Of a stretch of DNA of 64,000 nucleotides, positions 55,186-64,000 are shown one piece after another. The notes beneath the pieces were generated by a model. It was not told where the DNA came from. It searched no databases and saw only the letters and a list, made by a program, of their open reading frames with translations. Numbering within the stretch: the stretch's first letter is position 1; each line of letters opens with the position of its first letter. This DNA is from Harmonia axyridis. Taxonomy: Eukaryota > Arthropoda > Insecta > Coleoptera > Coccinellidae. The stretch lies in NCBI RefSeq assembly GCF_914767665.1, contig NC_059505.1:42033506-42097505 (forward strand). Reading direction: 5' to 3'. The position numbers and the translations under genes were made by a program.

Positions 55186-56480
55186 ACAGGCCGATTGAAA
55201 AGTCCCCGGTCTACTATAGTAAAACACATTTTTTTTCGCAAAATTCGATTTTATTATTCAACATAGTTGCCTTTGAGAGTGATACAGCGTTTAAAGCGAT
55301 CTTCCAACTTTTCGATACCATTTTTGTACTACGATTTGTCTTTCGCTTCAAAACAGGCCTCAGTTTCAACGATTACTTCTTCATAGGCGCTTAATTTCTT
55401 TCCAGCGAGCATTCTTTTGAGGTCTGAGAACAGGAAAAAGTCGCTGGGGGCCAGATCTGGGGAATACGGTGGACGCAGAAGCAACTCAAAGCCCAATTCA
55501 TGCCATTTTGCCATTGCTTTCATTGACTTGAAACACGGCAAGTTATCTTGATAAACAGCATCTTTTTTCTTCAAATGGGGCCGGTTTTTAACGATTTGTT
55601 CCTTCAAATGATCCAATAAAGCTATATCATAATCGATGTTGATGGTCTGCTGCTTTTGGAGGTAATTAATGAATATTATACCTTGCGCATCCCAGAATAT
55701 TGATGTCATAACCTTGCCAGCTGACTGTTGTGTTTTTCCACGTTTTAGAGTTGGTTCATCGTGTGCAGTCCACTCAGCTGACTGCCGATTGGATTCCGGA
55801 GTGAAATGATGGAGCCATGTTTTATCCATTGTCACATATCGACGCAAAATTTCAGGTTTATTGCACTTAAACAGCTTAAAACACTGCTCAGAATCATTAA
55901 CTCGTTCTTGTTTCTGATCGATTGTGAGCTTGTGCGGCACCCATTTTGCACACAGCTTTCTCATGTACAAATATTCGTGAATGATATGAGATACAAGTTC
56001 AGATGTTATCTTCACAATGCTTGCTATCTCGATCAATTTCACTTTACAGTCATTCAAAATTATTTTGTTAACCTTTTTTGTTTTTTTTGTCGGTGACAGC
56101 CTCTTTTGGGCGTCCACTGCGTTCGCCGTCTTCGGTGCTCATTTATCCACGTTCAAACTTAGCATACCAATCAATGATTGTTGATTTTCCTGGTGCAGAC
56201 CCCGGAAACTCTTCATCACGCCAAGATTTTGCTTCAACTGAATTTTTTCCCTTCAAAAAGCAATATTTCATCAGCAAACGAAATTTTTTTGTTTCTACAT
56301 ATTTTTTCAAATAACAAAAGTAGCTACACTCAGAAGCCAATATCTCACGAACTAATGGTCGGACTGCTGTCAAATTTTGACACGTACCTTTTGAAGGTTG
56401 GTACTACCTAAAAACCATATGGATTTAATACTAGCGCCGGGATCTGTGCGTCAAACCGGGGACTTCCCAATTGGCCTAAT
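55186..56480 (-). mobile_element. Near-complete DD34D mariner with a few breaks
   Basis: Left end ACAGGCCGATTGAAAAGTCC and right end, inverted, TTAGGCCAATTGGGAAGTCC. The minus-strand transposase begins near 56280 (FRLLMKYCFLKG) and runs to FERG, stop, MSTEDGERSGRP, frameshift, then an open 262-codon frame (55329-56117): IDQKQERV, MDKTWLHHFTPESNRQSAEW, YQDNLPCFKSMK, LRPPYSPDLAPSDFFLF, FEAKDKS stop. There are 34 residues between the last two catalytic Asp. A shorter derivative is at 35348-35923. Confidence 0.85.
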
Positions 56481-56975
56481 TATTATCTGTCAAACAGATG
56501 TGGTACAGAGAACAGTTCTGCCAACCAACATTTTCAAATTCAAAATACCGCTAAACGATATTAATGGAAAAAACTCGCTCTGCTCGCCGAAGGGGCTCCG
56601 CCCCTTGGACCCCGTCACTATGCCGGTAGATCCTTCACTGGGTATCCCTCTAGAAAATAAAAGATTTTTTTCGGAAACCTTGTATCGTTAGCTGATTTCA
56701 GACGATTCACTCGGTATACTATGCTGATTCTAGGGTGGAATTCTGTATGATTTTTTTTCCTAGAACATACCGTTTGGCCCTTGTTCACATGAAAATATTT
56801 GATGCAAATAACTTTCCATGACGACAAATCAAGGGCGGTCCTAGCCTTCAATTTTGAGGGGGTTCGCCGTTATGGGCTTCGAGTATTTCTATGGGACCAA
56901 ATCCCAGATTATACCGATATCAAGCCTTACCTCTCAAAAATATTTATATTTAGATATTCATATGAATATTAATAT
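56481..56975. other. Gene-free segment
   Basis: Contains a GGGGCTCCGCCCC palindrome near 56590 in an otherwise mixed sequence. No gene recognised. Confidence 0.35.
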
Positions 56976-58720
56976 AAGGCGTACAACTTTGCGTCCGCCG
57001 TTTTGCAATAGATGGCTGTAACGGTAAGTGGTAGTAGAATAGTTATTTATAATACAAGTGCAGAAGGCATTGATATTCTTCCACGAGTTCAAAATTCAAA
57101 ACCGAGCCACGAAGTGGCGAGTTTTTGAATGAACGAGTGGTAGAATGAGCCTTCTGTTCGAGTATTATATATTATTTTCTCTAATTCATTGCATTCTTAT
57201 TGAAATTAATGAAATATTTCCATAAATATCATTTAGTGATGTTTGGCTTGAAAAATGTTGGTTGGCAGAACTGATTTTTTTTAAGGCAAATTGATGAATT
57301 GGCGGATAAAGCCGTGGCGGAAAGTTCGGAGTACTAACATATAAAAATGAAATAAAACCATGAAAACTGTGCTTTTCTGATATATTCTCGCACGATTTTG
57401 TTCCACAAGATGTGGAAGAATGAACGGAGTAACCACAGAATTAGAGAAATAAATATATCGTAGATGTCATACAATAAGTTTAGGTATTTGTGAACATAAC
57501 GCCATTGACATGTTAGTCGATTTGTGTCTGCATTATAAAGTTATTCACGACTAACCATGTTAGCTCACGAGCCAAATTCTCGTCATTTGCGGGAGGTTTC
57601 AATTTTCTACTAAAATATGAAAAAATCCGCGGCTGAGGTTCATCGAATGCTTTCAAATACCTATAGTGAGAACGATATTGGTGGAAGAACGTACCAACGA
57701 TATTGTTTATGTCTAGGTTTAGTTATTTTCTGGTACATCTGTAAAATGGCTTGTTCCGTTTGATTAAATAAATAAAGAAATAGATGAGTGGTTTCAACGC
57801 TTCAAGAATGGTGATTTTGATTTCGAAGACCAGCATCGCGGTGGAAGAGAGAAGTTTTTTGAAGATGCAGAATTGGAGGCAATAATTGATCAAGATTCAT
57901 GTCAAACGCAACAATAATTGTAGGATCAATAGGAGTGACACTAAAAGCCATTTCAAAACGCCTGAAAGTCATAGGAATGACTCAGAAACAAGGAAATTGG
58001 GTGCGGTACGAGTTGAAGCCGCGAGGTGTTTGAACGACGTTTATTTACTTGTGAACAGCTGCTTGCAAGACAAAGACGAAAGGGGTTTCTGCATCGGATT
58101 GGGACTGAAGACGAAAAATGGGTTCATTACGATAATCCCAAGCGCATGAAATCATGAGGATATCCTGACAATGCTTCCACATCGACGGCCAAACCGAATA
58201 TTCACGGTTCTAAGGTCATGCTCAGTATTTGGTGGGACCAGCTCGGCGTAGTATATAATGACTGAAAGAATCACAGGCGATCGTTATCGAACGCAATTAA
58301 TGCGTTTGTACCGAGCATTGAAAGATAAACCGCCGCAATACAACGAGAGAGAAGATGAATTGATTTTACTGCATGACAATGCTCGACCCCATGTTGCGAA
58401 AGTAATCAAGATATACTTGGAAACGTTAAAATGGGAATTCCTACCCCACAACCCTACCCGACGTATTCTCCAGACGTTGCTCCCACGGACTATCACTTGT
58501 TTCAATCAATAGCACATGGCCTGGCTGAACAACACTTCCGATCTTATGAAGAAGTAAAAACTTGGATCGATTCGTGGATCGCTTCAAAAGATGACCAGTT
58601 TTTTCAATTCGTACGCTGTCCGAAAGATGGGAGAAAGTAGTGACCAGCGATGGGCAATACTTTGAATTATAAATATATAACCAGTTTTTTACAATAGAGC
58701 CTCGAATTTCGCAAAAAAAG
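56976..58720 (+). mobile_element. DD34D mariner, second family, copy 2 (interrupted twice)
   Basis: Starts GGCGTACAACTTTGCGTCCG, the same end as the copy at 42952. The reading ASTSTAKPNIHGSKVMLSIW, HDNARPHVAKVIKIYLET, YSPDVAPTDYHLF and SWIASKDDQFFQ is recognisable but shifted in several places. A ~410-bp hairpin MITE (57036-57448) and a ~90-bp A-rich-tailed insert (about 57703-57785) interrupt it. The 3' terminal repeat is eroded near 58720. Confidence 0.8.
57036..57448. mobile_element. Hairpin MITE nested in a mariner
   Basis: The inner hairpin pairs GCAGAAGGCATTG...CTTCCACGAGTTCAAA with TTTGAATGAACGAGTGG...GCCTTCTG. Its borders are given by comparison with the uninterrupted mariner at 42952. 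The right end CCACAGAATTAGAGAAATAA matches, inverted, TTATTTTCTCTAATTCTGTG at 55161, so another copy or fragment ends beside the 55186 mariner. Confidence 0.6.
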
Positions 58721-60289
58721 TTTTACCCTTATGTATTTGTTGTATTATAATACCATTATTTACTTATCAGGGTTTTAACCATTCAGGTAGAAATTAAAAA
58801 AAAAATAGATTGTTTAATATGAAAAAAAAAAGACAATTGGCAACTACATCACAAAATCTAATTTGGTCTTCAAAACTTTGAACCCTTTGAGAACCTTGTA
58901 ATCACAGCGTCCTCGTCAACATCAATGTCCCTATGAATGTTCAGGAGGACAAAATACTCCATAAAAATGGAAGCAAACTACTAAATATGTCGTTTTCCAC
59001 TGAATCTTATTATTATCCTCTATGATAGAAAAACTTTATTCAAATCAACAGAATTTTCTCACACCAAAATATCACAGCGATATATATCGATATTTTACTC
59101 TTACATATTTCGATACATTTCGATAGTGTCAGAAAATATCGATACAATATATAGATATCGATAGTTTTCTGACCTTTGCCCATCCCTAGTGTGGATTTGC
59201 CGAACGCAGTCATAACCATAAACAAAGATTTCTCTATGACCATAATTGTCAGTCAAACTCAGACGCATGTCTTAAAATTTTGTTCGAATATGAATCGTAT
59301 ATTGTATTCTTTAATAATGAATAAAAAATAACCGGTATCAACCAAATTCTCAGATCTCATTTTTCCAGAAATGGCAATTTCTTTCTTTGAAGAATTTGGG
59401 AGAAATGAATAATCAAAATGTGAGCGTCAGTCTTTCAAGAAAGTTATTCATGCTTATAGGTTTGTAAAAAATTTGTAGAGAATGTTGAATAATAATATAA
59501 TCCCAACATTAAGATTTTAAATTAGCACATTTCTTCTTTATAGAGACATGTATGATGCATAAGTCCAAATTTAATTGATGATTGGGTGGGAAAAATTGAC
59601 AAAAAAAGTTTATGTTTGTTAGTTAAGTTGTTATCCTTTTTATGGTCCTTTTTTTTGTTTATTTAATAGTTACAATAGACAATTATTAGCATATTTTTCT
59701 CTGAATTTCAACTTTGAAAGAAAATTTGTCATTTTATGTCTTGCCGATGAAAATATTGATATTCTTGTAAGTCAATTCAAAATGAATAATAGATATATTT
59801 TAAGGGCTATCATTCCATTGGATATTTACTTGTGAGCCCTAAAATGAAGTTACATTTATTCAATTGACTCATTAATAGAAATACTACCTGAAATAAAGAA
59901 ATTGCATTCAATGTTTATTTTCAGTTTTGACAAATATTGAATTTACATAATCGTTCGCTAAGATCTATGAAAAGACCTACAGTGAGATTTTTGTTTTAGG
60001 AATATTCAGTATAGCTGTAATAAACAAACTGAAAAGAGGCAGAATGAATAATAGATCTACCTTTCCGATACCCATATCTGAGAAATCAGGTTATAAGAAG
60101 TCCCTCATTTCCAAGGTTTATCAATACATTTTTCAGTTGAGCAGCAAATTATTCTTCTATTCCATATTTTGTGAGGAAATACAATATAATTGCAACAATT
60201 TGAAGGTCCTATTGGAAATTCCTGACGAACTAAGGAGTTTATTAGTATCTGAAGATTGTATTGATGCTATGTTATAGAACGAGACTTGT
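58721..60289. other. AT-rich gene-free region
   Basis: No gene seen. It contains a palindromic TATCGATA cluster (59076-59172) and a block (about 59520-60160) that recurs diverged at 61430-61700. The 77-codon frame at 60044 lies inside that duplicated block and has no family resemblance. Confidence 0.4.
59076..59172. repeat. TATCGATA-rich palindrome
   Basis: TCAGAAAATATCGATA pairs with TATCGATAGTTTTCTGA around a short loop; further TATATCGATATT lies upstream. TATCGATA is the core DRE element bound by DREF in Drosophila, but no promoter is evident here, so a transposon origin is as likely. Confidence 0.5.
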
Positions 60290-60830
60290 GGCTCTGGGTT
60301 TTACTCAGAAGTGAATTAAACAGGGCAATTTATGTCCTATATAGTAAATAAAATTTTGATAGATATAAGTTTCAAAAGATCAACAACTGATCATAGTATT
60401 TACATAAATCAAAAAATAACTGGCTTACTATTGTTGCATTGTACGTGGATGACTTTTTTGTTTTAACTAATGTTAATTCTGAATGAATTTTCTGATAGAA
60501 AATTTTATGATAAAGAAATTAGGGGAAGCTAAAAAATGATTAGGGTTGAATATTACTAGAAATTATGGAAAAAGTAGTAACACTATCGATTATATTCTTC
60601 AAATATGTATTGCAATAATTCAACATGTCTGATTGTGAACATGTGAAAACTAAATGGAATTTTAATTCAACAAAAGAGAGTTGTAATGATGAACCATATA
60701 AGAAATTAATAGGTTTATTAACAACTTTAGCAGTACTAACTACTCCTGATATAGCATACTCTGTTAATTTCTTGAGTCAATTTAATAATTATCTCATTGT
60801 TGAACACTAGAAAAGTGCAAAACTCATCTC
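60290..60830 (+). pseudogene. Copia-type LTR retrotransposon RT/RNase H remnant
   Basis: FKRSTTDHSIYIN, LYVDDFFVLTNVNSE (the YVDD catalytic box), then YKKLIGLLTTLAVLTTPDIA, YSVNFLSQFNN and VEHWKS-like sequence are the ordered C-terminal blocks of Copia reverse transcriptase. They lie in different frames separated by stops. No LTRs identified. Confidence 0.75.
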
Positions 60831-62370
60831 AAGATACAAAGATCATTGTTCAATTTTTACTTCAGTCAAAAGGAACTGAGTATTTGAAATCGGTACTAAA
60901 ATTGTATCGGTCAATACTATTGACCCATATTAGTGGGTTCGATATCTGACTTGATTTTTTCAAATGTTAACTTTGGATCTAAATCAATGAATAATTTAAT
61001 TTCTACCAAAATGAAAAGCAATGAATAAATCAGTAGGATAGCATTTTTGAAATGGCCATATAGCACCTATTTCCATAACGATTAAAAGATTGGAAACTTT
61101 AGTGAACAAATAGGTAGGTATCTACATTTTTATACAAATTTGATCATTCATTCATGACATGGAAATTTTCAATAAATAGTCTGCTTTTTAAAGTATTTTA
61201 TACCTTCATTGAATTGCTGGAAAATTGATACCAATTTCGAAAGTGACTGCCATTTTAAAATTCTTCATATACTGAATGATCCTTCAAGATTTATTTCTGT
61301 CGTAACATTTTGACTAGTATTTCAACTGATATATTCCATACGTTATTGAAATCAATATCTTCAAAGTACTATTCAAAAGACTTATAATGGAATTTAGAAG
61401 AATATATCTTTCTCAATTTCAAAGTCATATATGATATGATGTATAAGTCCAAATATAATTAATTCACATCTAAAGTGAATGTTATTTTTAGAAATATTCA
61501 GTATAGCTATAATAAACCAACTAAAAAGAGACATAATGAATAGACTTGCCTTTCAAATACCCATGGCCTATGTTACCTCATAAGCAATTACCTATAATAT
61601 CTTATCTTGGTGAAACCTTTTTGAGAAATCAGGTTATAAGTTTGAGAGTCTCTAATTTCCAAGGTTTATTAATACATGTTTCAGTTGAGCGGAAAATAAT
61701 ATAACAGGGTATATATAGTTGAAATTATTAGTATGAAAGATTTGACTTATTCATTATAAATTCAACAGCACTGCACTCAAATTCTTCAAAAACGGAGTGG
61801 TCATTTATATTTTTGCACTCCTCTGTCGTAAAAGTGTATATTTTAGATATTCAAAAAACATATGGAAACTTTTGAATGTTATCTGACTAACTTGGCTCTT
61901 TTTTTCCAGTAATAAAGCCAATTGTGAATTATCTATAAGGAGTTTTTCTATCTGTTTAATACTGTTTCATAGTAGCACAACTTTTACTCCAATCCAAGAC
62001 TGAATTGATGAATGAAGCTTCTGTTCTCTTTGGTAGTTCCATCTTCTGTCGCAATAAATTCAAATTTTCACGAAAGGGAATGTAGTTTTATAGTTTGTGG
62101 AAAATAAACGAAAAATTCCTGAAATAAAGTAACATTCATCCAATTAATTCCAAATAATACAAACACTTAAAACAAACCTGAATTGAGGAAAATGCATTCG
62201 ATGATATAAATGTTCATTTCTAAATTTTGACAAATATCTATCGAATTTTCGATTCGCCGAAGACTTTGCATTTTATCTGTCGGCATTTATTTAAATATTG
62301 AATAACAATTTTGGAAACTGCAAACTTTTTCAGGAACTTTCATATATCGAAATGGAATATTTATTATTAA
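60831..62370. other. AT-rich region with diverged duplicate of 59.5-60.2 kb
   Basis: 61430-61700 repeats GTATAAGTCCAAAT, ATATTCAGTATAGCT, GAGAAATCAGGTTATAAG and TTTCCAAGGTTTAT in the same order as 59550-60140, with an insertion of about 70 bp. No gene recognised. Confidence 0.45.
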
Positions 62371-62689
62371 CATGACACTGACAGCCAAATTGTCCACAGA
62401 TACCACAGAAATATGGGACTCGAAATGTCAAAATGATCCGAAACACCCCGTATACTCGAAAACCGCGGGGAGAATCGAAGGTTTGGGATTTTTCCCGGGA
62501 TCTCCAGACGATTTTGAGGGGGGTCTTATTCTTGTCATTTTTGCTCTAGATGGTCCCGTTTGGGCTGTGATTTTACGTTTAAAGTTTGACGTATATGTGC
62601 AAGCGGTTTTATATATACTTAGATACAATGATAAAATATAACCATGAAATATATGCGAATTTGTTAATAATTTCGTATAACAGACTATA

Positions 62690-63250
62690 CGTTCGTCCAT
62701 CATACCCGCCAAATTGGCAACACCGAAATTCGCGCCCCGCACACGTGTATTTCTATGTTCCGCAGTGTTCCCAACGCGCGTCAAACAAGCCGCTTTCGCC
62801 ATACGTAATTAACGCAGACGTTTGAAGTTGGCCGCCTCGAACGCGGCGATCCTCGCCCAACTTCCGGCCGGTGTCGGTAGATATTCAAATTTCGGAGGGA
62901 ATTTGATGAAACCGACGCCCGTCTAATCGTTACTGGATGGAGAATAAAGGCCGAATAAGTTGCGCATTAATTGGACTTTTCGACGCACAGAGAGGACGAT
63001 CTGCACTGAATAATTTATGCGTGGCCCATTAAAATTGCAAATGAAAGTTGCGCAGAGTTGGCGGTGGACGTGGACTGTTCGGGGAACGGGTTTTCTGCGC
63101 TGGATATATTCAGCTCGTTAGGCGTCTCTTCGATGGTAATAAGGGGAAGACGAGTTAAAAACTTGATTAAGGCTGTCTTATTTGGGTCTGGTCGGACGCA
63201 TCTTTTGGTTGGGAGGTCTGTCAACGTGATCTGGAGCGTCTGAGATCAGA
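62690..63250. other. GC/CpG-rich gene-free island
   Basis: High CpG content (AATTCGCGCCCCGCACACGT, TCGAACGCGGCGATCCTCGC) mixed with AT-core motifs (TACGTAATTAACG, GCATTAATTGG). Frames on both strands have no protein likeness. It resembles the islands at 34.6, 39.2 and 54.7 kb. Confidence 0.35.
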
Positions 63251-63341
63251 TTTTGGGTGAAGGTTTGATATGAGGAGTCTTTACTTTGAAACCAATCAAA
63301 AATAAGAGTAGCATCCCTTTTTTCATTTTGAGGGGATAATA

Positions 63342-64000
63342 AAGGGTGTTTTTTTAGAGCTATAGAACTTTAAATTGCAATAAAACAATGATGGATTATA
63401 CGATTGACGTGAATTTCATTTATCCGCAAGATAATCTTGTGGCATTACATTTTAAATATGATTTCTGGCTTATGACCGCCACGGCAGGCTCGGATGTAGT
63501 CCAATCTGGACGTCCAATTTTCGATGACTTTTTCCAACATTTGTGGCCGTATATCGGCAATAACACGGCGAATGTTGTCTTCCAAATGGTCAAGGGTTTG
63601 TGGCTTATCCGCATAGACCAATGACTTTACATAGCCCCACAGAAAGTAGTCTAGCGGTGTTAAATCACAAGATCTTGGAGGCTAATTCACAGGTCCAAAA
63701 CGTGAAATTAGGCGGTCACCAAACGTGTCTTTCAATAAATCGATTGTGGCACGAGCTGTGTGACATTTTGCGCCGTCTTGTTGGAACCACAGATCCTGGA
63801 CATCATGGTTGTTCAATTCAAGAATGAGAAAGTTAGTAATCATGGCTCCATACCGATCACCATTGACTGTAACGTTCTGGCCATCATCGTTTTTGCAGAA
63901 GTACGGACCAATGATTCCACCAGCCCATAAAGCGCACCAAACAGTCAGTTTTTCTCATGTAACGGTAATTCGACATATACATGAGGATTAGCTTCACTCC
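63342..64000 (-). mobile_element. rosa-like DD41D mariner, copy F (runs off the window)
   Basis: Left end TA/AAGGGTGTTTTTTTAGAGC. Minus-strand catalytic coding from the C terminus up to the NPxVYVE region is present. GGCTAATTCAC and a short deletion near 63957 distinguish it. The HTH part and other end lie beyond 64000, so whether it carries the common deletion cannot be seen. Confidence 0.85.

Noticed and set aside
62372..62641. 89-codon frame starting MTLTAKLSTDT
   Set aside because: No family resemblance and AT-rich neighbourhood. The segment CCCGTATACTCGAAAACCGC looks more like part of a repeat, but no partner was found in the window.

Overview
This is nuclear DNA from an insect. Genes are split by GT-AG introns, intergenic DNA is AT-rich, and mariner-type transposons, MITEs and LINE remnants are abundant. 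The gene content (a TMEM132/detonator-type membrane protein, mitochondrial ribosomal protein L16, secreted histidine acid phosphatases of the insect Acph-1-like kind) fits a beetle or close relative, but the species cannot be read from the sequence.

Layout. 0.5-3 kb holds two foldback/MITE elements and the 3' end of acid phosphatase gene 1 (minus strand, 5 exons, 2025-16293). Its third intron has swollen to 12 kb because it contains an 11.8-kb unit (3896-15661) with imperfect terminal inverted repeats and a filling of 23 tandem copies of a ~477-bp satellite. 17.1-19.6 kb is a ~0.7-kb duplication carrying LINE RNase H remnants, split by a mariner. Acid phosphatase gene 2 (minus, 19656-21959) is a paralogue with the same exon plan and the same inferred protein length (381 residues). 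In both proteins the RHGxRxP motif is kept, but the C-terminal catalytic His-Asp pair aligns with Thr-Glu. Divergent from gene 2 lies a complete mRpL16 gene (plus, 22426-23354, 5 exons, 235 residues).

From 27566 to at least 52248 the minus strand carries 15 exons (1182 codons plus stop) of a TMEM132-family gene. Its 5' exon(s) lie beyond the exons I could find, perhaps outside the window. The gene ends in a tiny 15-nt coding exon. Its introns hold an intronless secreted leucine-rich-repeat gene on the opposite strand (41163-42137), several GC/CpG-rich islands that may be regulatory, and many transposons.

The most striking repeat family is a rosa-like DD41D mariner present six times (17.9, 38.2, 39.7, 49.8, 53.6 and 63.3 kb). 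The five copies that can be checked share one internal deletion and frameshift, so they look like a mobilised non-autonomous derivative. Two DD34D mariner families, a THAP-encoding P-like remnant, a Copia remnant and many LINE fragments are also present. No tRNA, rRNA or CRISPR array was recognised. All exon boundaries were read by eye from splice sites, reading-frame continuity and family resemblance; no alignment or search was run.
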